DNA of 64,000 nt from Tenodera sinensis (GCA_030765045.1 CM060964.1:279981388-280045387); one strand, 5' to 3'. Positions 44,523-56,096 are shown, numbered from the stretch's first letter. Notes: generated by a model not told the origin, from the letters alone. A program made the numbers and translations.

Positions 44523-44838
44523 TAACAAATATTTAGAGACGAGGCTTCACTTTCTTTTGTATATGGTGCAAGTTGTTGAAATTAATCACAAACTCAAGTT
44601 TTCTTTACATGTTGATCAAATGTGCAGGATTTTGATCCATCAATTTTTCCCTAGCCAGCCAATATAAATTATGTATCTTCCCATTTGATACAGCTTTTCT
44701 AAATTTTCTTTACATTCTCAACATTATGTATGCTCAGAATGTATAAGCTTTACGAAACTCAAGTTTGTGATTAATTTCAACAACTCACACCATATATAAA
44801 AGACAAGTGAAGCCTAGTGTCTAAATATTTGTTGTATT
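44523..44838. repeat. Inverted pair of a dispersed repeat
   Basis: The left arm about 44523-44600 (ACAAATATTTAGAGAC, GCTTCACTT, TATATGGTG(C/T)AAGTTG, AATTAATCACAAACT) is matched in inverted form by about 44755-44838, with a roughly 155-bp spacer. Both arms belong to the family of 24395-24530. Confidence 0.65.
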
Positions 44839-44905
44839 AGTTGCTATGGTATGAACTGAAAGTGTTTCATAATTAAGTGAAGTTAAATAGAAAGTACGTT
44901 TATAA

Positions 44906-46100
44906 TTAGTTCCTAGAATTGATGTGAGAATACAGTAGAAATTTGATTTGTTGTTCCTGAAACAATTTTCTCAATGATGTTGCTAATGCTGGATTTCTGA
45001 CAGTGAAGTTATGAATCCTCTTGGTATTTTTCACTGATGGATCGCTAGAAGTGGCCATGCATATTTGAAGGTGGTGGTGAGGAATATATCCCAATTCTAT
45101 TTAAATGTTTTGCCAGACAATCATGTCCTGCAATCAACTTGAAGGTTGCAACTGCTGTTTTTTGAGGATACTCAGGAATTACTGTTTGAATGTTTGGTAG
45201 TTCCCATCTTTTTATTTTTTGATTTTTCATAGTAATATTTTGGAATCATTTTTTTGAATTCAGAGTTAACTAATCTTTTAGCTGTATAAAATGGTAGATT
45301 AACTAGATTTCTGTACATTGCTGGTCCCCTTTTTTGCAAGAAAATCAGCTTTGTAATTACCACTCAGTCCACAGTGAGCTGGTATCCATTGGAAGACTAG
45401 GTGTTTTTGAAGTGCTGTTAGGTTGGTAAGGATTTTCCAACAGTTCTATAATTGCTTGGTTTTTTGGCGACAACTTGGAAGTAATTGCTATAATTGCTGC
45501 CCTGGAATCTGAGAGAATAACTGCTTGATGAAAATGTGAAATTCTATACAAAAGATTTTGTAGGGCCATTCGGATTGCTTCAATTTCTCCATCAAAGTTT
45601 GTAGTTCCATAACTTAAAGATTTGTAATAGGAAAAGAGGTGACACGTGACTCCAGCCCCTGCTCCATCTCGGTTTGATATCAATGATCCATCAATATAAA
45701 TATGGAGCCACTCATGTTCCGGAAATCTAGTACGGATTGTCTCTAAAGTCAGTCATTTTAGAACACTCGTTGGAGTATCACTTTTCTTAACTTCTGTCAG
45801 GTGTAAATAATATGTGATGTCTAATGTTTGTCGGATTGACTTTATATTTCAAGTTTTCCTTTGAATTAGGAAGCTCTACATTCTTCTTGATTTCTTGAAT
45901 TTTGAAAAGAAAGCTCTCCTGAATCTTTAGCGTATGTGTAAAATTTCTCTTGTTCCATGTATTGAATGGGAGTCTGATCAAGTTTTTGTATTGAGTAAGA
46001 GCTGATTTTTCTATTTCATATTCAATGGGGTATTGGTTGGTTAGGATTTCCATATTTGGCATTGGTGAGGTCTTGATAGCCCCTGGAATTAGTCTGACTT
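44906..46100 (-). pseudogene. LINE ORF2 C-terminal part, RNase H region, minus-strand copy
   Basis: 5'-truncated LINE copy on the - strand. Frames: 45787-46062 (linker after the reverse transcriptase, FNTWNKRNFTHTLKIQESFL), 45357-45683 (RNase H start: NFDGEIEAIRMALQNLLYRI, AVILSDSRAAI), then broken pieces through 45172-45363 (GPAMYRNLVNLPFYTAKRLV) and 45045-45230 (PQKTAVATFKLIAGHDCLAK). It lacks the insertions present in the 52990-62120 copy and therefore supplies empty-site sequence for them, notably at 45190 (GGAATTACTG) and 45680 (TATCAATGATCC). It lies downstream of the last host exon seen. Confidence 0.82.
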
Positions 46101-47179
46101 AAGAGTATATTGGATAATACATAAAACTAAAACAATCTCAAGTATTGAAAAGATATTAAATTATATGGATGTTGAATAACTTGTAATATTAAAACATAAA
46201 TGTGTCAAATAGACAACTGATGGATTGATTGAGACATAGAGGGAAGTTAACAATGGACTTGCATTGTTGGAGGTAGGGAAAAGCAACAGGCTTTCTTTCA
46301 TCAAATGCTCAAGTAACTTCATATGAAGCAGACGTGTATACCAGTGAGAAAATTCAAGAAAGTGTTGGTTTAATTTTGAAGTGATATTGGTGAAGAAAAA
46401 TTTGTGACAAATAAGCTGTGTTATTAGTCCTCTGCTGTTATAGGCATGAAGTAGAAACATTTTAGGAAGTGCCTCATTTTTGCTAACCACGACATTTACT
46501 CCCATGTACAATTAAGTATAATATCTTGAAAGTTAAATAATATAGAATTATTGCATTTCGTTGCATAGTGTGTAGTGTCACATAATTTTCAAATATTTAC
46601 ATTACATTTAGACAAATGTGTATATAAAAATATTCATTTCTTGGTTTTGTACCTAGGGACACAAGTTAGATTTTATTTTAGGCAATTCAGTGATAAAACT
46701 GAAGCTGTTAACACTGAAGCAACAGAATCTAAATTTCTTTTTATTTTAAAATAGGCAATGTTGATATAATTCATAGTGAAATAGTAAGTAAAGCTAGTTC
46801 TTCAGCTAGAAAGAAATAAGTTGAACTAATCTTTGAGAAATAACAAGAAATACAATAAAGATTTTTATTTAATAATTTGGAAGCATAAATTATTTTGCTT
46901 TTTGTTGAAACCTGTACATACTTTTCTGAAAGAGAAAAGATCCAATTGAATTTAATTAGAATTTGTAAGAATCATTTTCTGAATCAGTGACACAATTGAT
47001 ACCTTGGCTTAAGTTATTCAATTAGCAATAACACAAATAACCCTGATCTCCAAATTCGGTGCCACAAATTCTATATTCTACCAAATATTACACAAATGGC
47101 GCACAACTGTGTGGTTTATGTATATTTGAGAAAACAAAGAATTTAACAGAACATACAGAACGTCAGGACCATCTGAAGC
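46101..47179. other. Nothing recognised apart from a short dispersed repeat
   Basis: 46690-46750 has the AAAACTGAAGCTGTTAACAC block. No exon, RNA gene or element end was identified in the rest. Confidence 0.4.
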
Positions 47180-48190
47180 TGAAGGACCGCCACATCGAGG
47201 GACTGCATCTGAGAAGCAGTAGAGTGATACAGTAAATCAAAGAAATGAGTAGAGAAATAGAACAAGAAATGGATCTCACAGTAAACAGATAAGGATAGAG
47301 CTGAACAGGGTAATGTTAGCCAGAAACATCTGAATATAATTGCTTTGTTGAGACAGATGAAACTGGAGATAACAATAGAAAAGGTCGGCTAGGAACATCA
47401 GTGAAATGTCTGAAAGGATAGCTATGGATATTACAGAAAAGTGGGATGAATTAGCTAGATCACTGAAAAGGAAAACAAATTGGCCAGTGATCAAAAAGAA
47501 ATGTCTGTAAAGCAGAACAAAATAGCTAGGGACGTCAATGAAAAAAGGTCCAGAGAACTAGGGAAATCTCAATAAATCAGGATCAGCTTGCTACTGAAAT
47601 CAATAACATGGCCATTTAGCAGCTGATTAAATGTCAAAATCAAAGAAATCAGATCTAAGCAAATTTAATTTCAGACAGAAACCATGATTGAAATAAGATA
47701 TATTTAAAAATGAAATCAATGAAATTGGAGAAAGTTGTACCACAGTGACTATAATTGTAAATAATAAAATCCAATTGTGAGAATATAGCCGACAGTGTAG
47801 TGAAGGAAATAGCAGTAACTGAAAGCTTAAAGTACTATCAGAACTGAAATGTATGCATAACAAGATTTGGTTACTACAGTGGCAGATAACCAAAGCAAAA
47901 TTGGAGATATTGATTAACAAAAGAAATTGCATAAAAAGTAAATATCTAAGAAAGGAGTTTGTGGACACACTTAATGTTTGTCATGCACCTATAAGTGGTG
48001 CCAAACAAGAAAGGGATTAACATCTTGCAGAGAGAGAGTGGGGCGACCTTGCCACTTATCATGATCACGTGGGGTGTGCTTTAGGATGTGTGATGGAATG
48101 TACAGAGATGATTGATTGTGCTTCCAATGGAGTGGATATCATTTGTCTTCCTACATGAAGACAGTAGTAAAATATGTACATCCAAAGGAT
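47180..48190 (+). pseudogene. Possible decayed gag-like coiled-coil gene
   Basis: The + strand is purine-rich and reads, across many stops, as Glu/Lys/Asn/Gln text with repeats of the type KQNKIARDV, INQDQLATEINNMAI and QLIKCQNQRNQI, resembling the coiled-coil gag N-terminus at 17905-18660. Further on, LAEREWGDLATYHDHVGCAL and VMECTEMIDCASNGVDIICL (about 48030-48150) are uninterrupted but unidentified. No LTRs were seen. It is a plausible remnant of a related LTR element or of another coiled-coil gene. Confidence 0.35.
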
Positions 48191-48640
48191 AGAACATGCA
48201 AGTATATATCAGGGAAAGATTTGCATGAATAAGAGATATACCAGTGAATATTGATGCTTATTCTAATGCAAAAATGCTGCTCATATCCGAATCGCTTGTA
48301 TTATTGTTGCCAGAATTCTCCATGGATATGATAAACCCCTGAACTCCACTTTCTGTGCTGCACTTATTGTGTCCTTTGTATGAGTCAGCTTTTTCACTTT
48401 TCAGCTTTTACTGCTGTTAGTGCCTCTTTTGTCAGCGTTATTACTGATGATACAGCAAGATCTTTTGTTTCGCCACATAACCCATTCCTTTGGCCTAAGT
48501 TAATTCAGTCAGGTTAAAATAGCAATGATAAGCCTATTTTGTGACCATGTTCTGCATCATAAAAATAAGCCATTGACTTCATTAATATTTTAATAGATAA
48601 ATACAGTTCGTTTGGTTTATGTTGAAACATGGGAATTAGA
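48191..48640. other. Nothing recognised
   Basis: No gene or element features were seen before the more GC-rich tract that starts at about 48640 and holds the Tc1-like ORF. Confidence 0.4.
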
Positions 48641-48923
48641 GAGAGAACGCACTACTGCCCGCGCTTTTGTAGGTACTCCATGACTGCCTAATCCCATTTC
48701 GCATCGGTTCCATGCAACATGCAATGGTGCAATTGACTGCCTGACTATATCGCAGCTATCAGAGAGCAGCGCTCTAAGAACTGCTGTTAGATGGAAACAG
48801 TGTAGAGATTCCGTCCATGAAGGGTTCCTTGGAGGGTCCCGGTAAGCTGGTAAGATTTTCGGCATCCATGGATATCGGATGCTGGATCACATCCGCAGTC
48901 TTCACACGCATCTTCCGATTCAG

Positions 48924-49439
48924 TCACTGTCCAACAGTGATGAAATTGTACAACATATCGTCCATTAATCCGTCTTTTTCCCGATACATTTCTTCTACGC
49001 GCTCCACATACTCAGAAACAGCTTTCCAATTTTCGGGCAAGAAATGCGATGTGTACAACCTATAAATTGTACTACGAATAGCCGCCTTTGTAAATGAATC
49101 GGCTGCTGTGCTTGTTGGTTGTGTGTTTGGTCGTTTTCTTCCTGGTGTTCTAACAACGCTCCCGTTTTCGTCTGCTTTCTTCTTTTCTTTCAAAATTCTG
49201 TATACTGAAGTGCGAGATACACCAGTAGCTGCGTTGGTTCTTTCCATGACCTGTGTCACGGATATTGTTAGTTTACCTGATGTTAACGCCTCCAGTTCAT
49301 CAGCAAAAGACTTATGTACCAAACATACAATTTCCCGTACATCAGATTGAAGAGGTTTCCCCTTTCTTCCAACACCAGCTTGGAACAATACTATTGTCAA
49401 CACAATGAGCAGGACTAAACACATCGCCAGCATCTCCAT
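48924..49439 (-). CDS. Tc1-like transposase lacking its catalytic core (171 residues, open)
   Basis: An uninterrupted frame. Residues 1-22 are strongly hydrophobic (MEMLAMCLVLLIVLTIVLFQ) and may not be native. Residues 25-85 match the N-terminal DNA-binding region of the arthropod Tc1-like family: GRKGKPLQSDVREIVCLVHK, then TNAATGVSRTSVYRILKEKK as the helix-turn-helix. Residues 88-125 are the linker (TPGRKRPNT, then AIRSTIYRLYTSH). Directly after comes the family's extreme C-terminus: ENWKAVSEYVERVEEMYREK, then DGLMDDMLYNFITVG. About 200 residues with the DDE core are missing, yet the fusion stays in frame. An acidic tail continues in another frame below 48924. Terminal repeats were not resolved. 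A protein like this could bind element ends but could not cut them (inference). Confidence 0.7.
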   Translation of the reverse strand: MEMLAMCLVLLIVLTIVLFQAGVGRKGKPLQSDVREIVCLVHKSFADELEALTSGKLTISVTQVMERTNAATGVSRTSVYRILKEKKKADENGSVVRTPGRKRPNTQPTSTAADSFTKAAIRSTIYRLYTSHFLPENWKAVSEYVERVEEMYREKDGLMDDMLYNFITVGQ

Positions 49440-49639
49440 ATTTCACTGTCAATATTAAGGGCTATATGTACATAAGCAGCCCGTACACTCGTCAAAACAC
49501 CTATCACCAACGGACGCAGACTAGGCAGTCTCGGATAGCCGTGGCGATGTGTTGTCATCCCTCCCCTATCACAGGGAGGGATAGCGCTAAGAAGGTCATG
49601 TTCCAAGTTAGGCCAGACGGACTGTACCTATACCAAATA

Positions 49640-50120
49640 CCATTTTATTTGGTTACTCAGTTTTTCACTTGGCTGCACTATTTTTATCACTATTTTGGAC
49701 ATAAGTTACATATTCAAGTGTTAAGACAATTGCAAATGCTCACAACATATGTACAGATACAGACTATGACACAAACAAACACAAGGCAAATAACTATATA
49801 AATAGAATGGTGCGAACAAACTTGTCAGCACACAGGCAATCTCTAACTAATAAAAGTTCTAACTAATACAAGTATGGCAAGCTGGGCCTAAGCAAGGCAG
49901 GGCAACTAATAGAGTGCAGATTGGTCATGACCATGACTGATAACTGTATGTTCAGCAGATGAAAAAAAGCACTCAAGGTATCACGAGTCACCAGGCCTGG
50001 GCTACAGGAAGGCATTGTTTATAGGATTGCACTGACAGCAGTTTTTTACTGCTGAATTGCTTGTCAAGCACATGCTACTGATGTGCTATAGTATCGGTAA
50101 CAAGGTGTTTTACACCTACC
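49640..50120. other. Nothing recognised
   Basis: No element termini or exons were seen. The open frame at 49466-49801 has no supporting feature. Confidence 0.35.
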
Positions 50121-50267
50121 ATTGCTATGGAAATGTCTTAGCTCTAATTGGTTCTTTTCGTTGCTATGGCGACTGCTAAATCATAACCATTCCCTCCAGT
50201 TCATTTAAATGTATGTCATGTGGTTAGTAACTGTCAATCCCGTTCTTGATTGGCACCCAGTATAAAA
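50121..50267 (+). promoter_or_regulatory. Promoter-like cluster: X-box-like sites, CCAAT boxes, TATAAAA
   Basis: GTTGCTATGGCGAC at 50160-50173 is close to the palindromic RFX X-box (GTTGCCATGGCAAC), and a half-like copy, ATTGCTATGGAAAT, lies at 50121-50134. ATTGG (inverted CCAAT) occurs at about 50147-50151 and 50249-50253, and TATAAAA at 50261-50267. The combination resembles a pol II promoter or an LTR core. No gene is recognised downstream, so function is unproven. Confidence 0.3.
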
Positions 50268-52989
50268 TGGGCATGACAGTGTGACTTATGAAATATATCC
50301 TGAAGATATGAACATAAACTACACACATATACAATTTTCACCTAGCAATGCAGTCTACTCCAATCGTCTGTCAGATTGCAGCTTCAACCTCTGAACAGGG
50401 GCACAGTCTGAAGCAATTCTTTTAGAGAAATTGAATATTTTAAAATAAAAATACCATATGAACCGAGATATATATAATCCAAGAGAGCCTTAAGGCGATT
50501 CACAACCACCCAGTAATGGTAACTGTAGTGGCAATCCCACTGCAAATAAGTTCACCATGCAAGGACAGACCACTTTCTGACACGTGCTACTACAGTGCTA
50601 AAACTCCTCCATAGAGTGCAGGAAGTAACTAGAATGCACATGTAAATAACGGATGTAAATAGACCATTAGTAGCATGTAAGTTCAAGTTACAGTGGCACT
50701 AGTGTACAGAGTTGATCTCAATAAAACTAGATGGCACCACCGGTATCTTGCACTGGTCTGCCAGACCATTACTCAGTGGATGCCAGTTGAAATAGACTGG
50801 GCAGGCATGTCACCCCAGAAGAACTTCAATATAGTAGTAAAAAAAAAAAAAAAAAAAAAAACTGGCAGGCAGCCACTCCATCAGCAGTTAAAGCTGAGCT
50901 ACATTTGTAGTCCCAACAAAGAGTTGTTCGGCTCTCAAAATTACCCCCTATCAAAATTCAAAACTTTTAAAATACTCCATTTTAAAACTTTTTCTTCCAT
51001 CAGAATGCAGACCTTACTGTATCCTGAGTCATTTGTCAAGGAGCACAACTTCCTTCCTTCTAAACCAAAATAACTTAAAACTATAAAATACCTCCCTTAT
51101 ATACCCTTCCAAATATTTTCCTATCTGTGGTTAAACCCTAGTAGGTACGCAGCAAAATCCATCAGATTGAACCTCAGCCTGCCAGCAGTTCGTGTTGTGT
51201 CGTGGCAGGCTGTCTCAACTGGCTCCTTGCCTTGCACAGTCTACAGCACATGCTACTGTAGTGCGAGTACTCTTGAACCGTACTCATTTTTTGGATATAG
51301 CAACCTTTAAAACCTTGCTATCTCCTTCTCCCGTCCATTCGTCGAGGTCTGGCTTCACTGGTTTGACAAACCCAGCTCTACCTTAGCAGACCTCTCTGCC
51401 AGTGTCTTGCACCATCAAGCAGAAGCCTTGCTGGTATTAGTTCTGATACCCTCGTGGACTAGTATGATGAACCCAGCTTGATCCTTTACAGTTACCTCAC
51501 ACAAGGAAGTGCTCGGGAGAGAGCAAGAGGTGCCATATCCAACTGGGGGGTTACCTATCGTCTCACTTCTCCATAGTATCGACACACAACCATGGACAAC
51601 CAGTCCACAACAGTAACCAAAACAGCAACAAAAACATGAAGCAAGGCAGCACTCAGCACTTTGGTTCACAACAGTACAGTAATGAGAATGCATATTGTTG
51701 ATCAGCTTATCGATAGAAAGTGGAGGTTGATATTGCACATTAGGAATTTGTTTCTGACAGTGGTATTTTTTCTAGCTTGCAACTAGAGAGAGCTAGCTCT
51801 AGGGGTGGTTTCATGGCACAGCCGTCTTGAATAATTTCTACAGTAGAAAGTCTAATATGCACATTATGAATCTGATATGCCAGGTATAGTAACAAGAACA
51901 AGAAATTTAAAACTTGGCCAAGTGTTCTTTCCCATCGGTTGTGAACATTCCCATTTGTATACATGTATTTCAACTTTCTTGTTCTGGTTATCGTTTCCAG
52001 TGGTTGTGAACCAGTCTTTAGAAAAGACATCTGAATGATTATGCATGACAGTTGGGTGATGAGACCTATAGCACATTTAGAAATTTGTTCCTAACACACT
52101 GCTTGAGTTAATCAGTTCAAAATCAAATCAGAATTGAACTAGCCACAGGCAAGTAAATCCTGAAGGTAGTTAAACAATGGTAGATCTATTTCTTGCCTAT
52201 AGTAAATTAAGCATGAATGATTCACCCACAAGTGGTCAAGAAATTGTTTGCACAGTAACCTGGCATTTATCAGAAAATATTGGAACAATCTGATAATAGC
52301 AAAAGCTATAAATTTTTCAGATGTGATTGAATTGCTAACTGCTTTTTAAATGAAAGAAAGGCAATGCAGAAGCAATCAGGGGTGACTACATACTGGTAAC
52401 AGACCGAATAATGAAAATAGAAATAATCACAAGGGCATTCAAAATCAAAACTATACATTCAGAACCTAAGTTCCTGGAGGAGAAGGAAAGCACAAATGCC
52501 TCGCAGAAATTGGCAAATTTCTAGCAATTTGAGAATGTCCTATCAGAACACGGCACTAACTGATGGGATGAAAATCTTTTCTCGCTGCCTCCTTCAGACC
52601 AACAGTGAGCCTGGGAGAAATGCACAAATTGCATGGCATTTCAAAGTGACAACAGCTCTTAAGTGAATAATGCATATCATGGTACACAATTCCAAGGGAG
52701 TTTCCATGGGTCCAGAGGAACTATCAAACTCAGAGACTGGAAACAAGAAAACTTTCAATGGGAACAAGATGAAAACCTTGTATCTGCTGCAAATGATACA
52801 GCATATATGATTGGCAGTGGTGCCACAAATCCACAACTGGAATGACAAAATAGGAAAACTATACCTAGGTTATACCAAGGCTCTTGACCATAATCTTGAA
52901 CCACGATTCCATTAAATGGAGTACGTGTAACGGTATAAACATAGATAGCAAACAGAATAACTATTACACAAATATGCAACTAAAAGGAT
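50268..52989. other. Long stretch without a recognised gene
   Basis: It contains a 24-bp A tract at about 50838-50861 (possibly a retroposon tail) and a relatively GC-rich part at 51180-51620 with short open frames on both strands (for example 51415-51738, -). None has recognisable domains, splice signals or terminal repeats. I see no function for it. Confidence 0.35.
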
Positions 52990-53336
52990 GAAATCTACCA
53001 CAAATAAAGCTAGAGTAAATGACATTTTAATGTAATGATCATCAATCTCTGCATTATGTGTATGCAGTGAGAAATGGTTTCTGTTAGCTAAAGCTGGATT
53101 TCTGACAATGAAATCATTAATCCTCTTGTTCTCCAATATTTTTCACTGATGGATGGGGCCCTAGAAGTGGCCGTGCATATTGGAAGGTGGTCTTGGTCCA
53201 TTTCCTCTTACAGATCACATAGAGGACAGAGAGCTGAAGAATATATCCCAATTCTGTTCAAATGTTTTGCCAGACAATCATGTTCTGTAATCAACCGAAG
53301 GTTGCAACTGCTGTTTTTCGAGGATACTCAGGAATT

Positions 53337-56092
53337 GAAGAGCATTTTTTCAAAACTCGATAGATGCAAAATTTTACGACATTGAGTTATATATAGCATG
53401 GGCATAATTTTCAACTTCTGCATCGTTCTGTGCAATCAGATTTTTCAAAATTTGATTCCTGTCCTGTGTAGAAACTAGGGAATATTAGTAGTTTTTTCAA
53501 AACTCGATAGATGCACTTGCTCAGGTAAAGCAAAAGTCGATAGATGCAATTTTATGATTTTATGATCCAGGGTGTAGCAACCTCAGTTCTTTGAAACGCG
53601 TGTTGGCATTGACTGTCATCTCACTGTTGCGATTCTTGGAATTCTTAATCATTTCTGCAAGCTTTGTACACTGCTGCATCATTGGCAATAACTGCGAACT
53701 CAGTTTGAGCACTTGGATTTCACATTCATTTCTGCAAGCTTTGTTATACTTACGTAGCATTTTTATTCTTAGTTGAGACACTGCACTGTACTATGCACAA
53801 TGGACAGGAGCTCAGATTGTGAAACTGTACCAGTTGTAGAATGCGCTGGAGGTAGGAATAGCAAAAACAAGGAAAAGAAATCAAAATGCAAGTCAAGGAA
53901 AGCTCATACTCCAGCAATTAAGTGTTCACATGGTCTCGAGTGCACTCCACGAAATCCTAACAGTAAAGGGCATAAGCACTGTGATGCAGCTGATTTGACT
54001 TATGTTATAAGTGGATTTCACCAACACCTTTCCATGCTCAACAAAATAGATCAAGATAAATTCCTTATGAAATATATGAGTATTACATCTCATAATCACA
54101 GAGTGGTGAAGAAAGAGGCTGCAAATAGAAAGCAGACTGTTAGCATTAAATACAGTGTGAGAAGTAATGATGGCTGAGTATTGTCAGTATGCGCTGCAAG
54201 CTTCCAAAGAATCACAGGGATGTCAAAAGATAAGATTATCTCTCCTGGCTAGAAAATTTCACTTATCTGGGAAAGCGCCAAAGGAAATCAGAGGAGGTGA
54301 CAGCAGGAATATTACAGAAGGGCATTACTGCTGCTATAAAGCAAGACTTTAAAAAGTACAGATGTAGAGAAAGCCACTATGGAAGAGCAAAATCAAGGAG
54401 AGGATATTTACCTCCAGAACTTAATATCAGAAAAATGTGGACCAACTTTTGCAAAGAAAGAAGATTAAAAAATCTATCAGTCTGCTCATTGTCAAAATAT
54501 AAATGGTACATGTTTTACAACTTCTTTAACCTTTCATTCCGTACACCACACACTGACACATGCTCAACCTGCAAAATGGGACTGATGAAGATTAAGACAG
54601 AGGCAGATGTGGAAAAGAAAAACAAACTAAGAACCATGTACAGACTGCACAAGCTGCGTTCAAAAAGGTTTTATCAGCTATTAAAAGAGGAAAACGCAGA
54701 GGCAATCACTATTTGCTTTGATATGGAGCAGAATCAACCACTACCTAAACTTTCTGTTAGCGAGGTATTCTATGTAAGGCAGGTGTGGCTCTATAATCTA
54801 TGCATAATGATTCCATCTAAAACTCAGAACAAAGACGATATTTCCTTGTATACATGGTTGGAAACTGAATCTGCTAAAGGCTGCAACCAGGTTGCCTCGG
54901 CTTTGCACCACTTCCTGTTGGAACTGGAAGAAAGGATGCCCAGCAACGCACCTTCTACCATTCGTTTATTTTCAGACTCTTGCTCTAGTCAGAACAAGAA
55001 TAGTATGATAATGTTCATGCTTATTGCTTTCCTGGAAAGGAGTAAAAAATTTTCCCGCATTTCACATATGTACCCAATACGTGGGCACAGTTATATGCCT
55101 CCTGATAGTTTTCAGCAGAATTGAAAAAGAGTTAAGAAAAAAAGAGCATATCTTGAGCCCTGATGAGTACCATCAGATATTACGAAATCACGGCTCTGTG
55201 AAAGTGTTGTTCAGAGACTCGAACATTAAAGACTTGAAAGAAAGTGCGAAACAAACACTGAAATCAAAGCTTCCTTTCAAAATGAATACCCAGCGAATCA
55301 TAGCATATTCCAAGCAATCATAGGAAGTCCATAAGGTATGTGTAAAAGTTCAAAATACATATTCTGCTTTGCCTGTGGAGGTGGATGTGATGAAACCGCG
55401 CAGCAAGTCCTGCAGCGAATTCCTGCTTCGATCTCAAAATGTTCCCAAAATTAATAGAGTGAGCAAAGAAAAGAGAAAGGATGTTCAAAATCTAGTTAAA
55501 TTTTTTGAAATTGCAGAAACTGCAAAAGAATTTTACAAAGATGTACTAGAAGATACTAATAAAGATTAAAGCTTACTTATTCATATTGTTTAAAATTTCT
55601 TTGTATGTATTCAATATGTTTGTTATATAAATAAAACAAAAACTATTGTTATTGTGAATGTACCAGTACTTAGTTTCTAAGTTTATACCTAATAAAATGA
55701 TCCTTATAAACATTGATGTTGGTTGTATAGTACATTATGTATTACGAAAAGGTGAAAATAAATAAAAAATAATAAATTATTAATAAGAAGTAACAAAAAC
55801 AATAAATGACAAAAATAACGAAACTTAATGTGCTAACTTCTCGCTCATGCAGAAAAGTTAATCAGCATCTATCAAGTTTTGAAAAAACTCCGTGTTTTCA
55901 AACGTCAAATTTACACTGGTTAAACTATGCTATCTGTTTCTTTTCACATTCAATGAGGCAGTTTCAGGAAGGAGAATTGAATGATTAATATAGTTACTGT
56001 GCAAACCAATTAGTATTGCCAATAAATAGAAAAAAATGTTTTTCTCAGAAACGCATTTTGTGCATCTATCGAGTTTTGAAAAAACGCTCCTC
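53337..56092 (+). mobile_element. Sola-like DNA transposon, AATT duplication
   Basis: 2,756 bp. Inverted repeats of 32 bp: GAAGAGCATTTTTTCAAAAC... at 53337 and GAGGAGCGTTTTTTCAAAAC... read inward from 56092, continuing with TCGATAGATGCA, 30 of 32 matching. AATT flanks both ends (53333-53336, 56093-56096); the related LINE at 45190 reads GGAATTACTG without the element, so AATT is a true 4-bp duplication. Four-bp duplications and GAG/GRG termini are recorded for Sola transposons, so this assignment is likely but inferred. Extra copies of the CTCGATAGATGCA motif lie near both ends. It carries a decayed transposase (53800-55569). Confidence 0.88.
53800..55569 (+). pseudogene. DDE-type transposase of the Sola-like element, decayed
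   Basis: About 590 codons in several frames. Start at 53800 (CACAATGG context). N-terminal basic region (KNKEKKSKCKSRKAH), then a conserved region with SHGLECTPRNPNSKGHKHCD and FHQHLSMLNKIDQDKFLMKY. After a TGA (54175-54177) and frame changes: RKFHLSGKAPKEIRGG (about 54250), RESHYGRAKSRRGYLPPELN (about 54370-54425), THTDTCSTCKMGLMKIKTEA (about 54550). The likely catalytic carboxylates are in ICFDMEQNQPLPKL (about 54715), LFSDSCSSQNKNS (about 54970) and GHSYMPPD...RIEKELRKKE (about 55085-55140), where a frameshift falls. A TAG at 55321-55323 precedes the C-terminus, which ends DTNKD. The protein family is widespread in arthropods (from memory); this copy is inactive. Confidence 0.82.
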
Positions 56093-56096
56093 AATT

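Noticed and set aside
48640..49620. Terminal inverted repeats of the core-less Tc1-like element
   Set aside because: GACTGCCTA(A/G)TC occurs near both sides in inverted orientation (about 48682 and 49528), but the match is short and I could not extend it or find a TA duplication.
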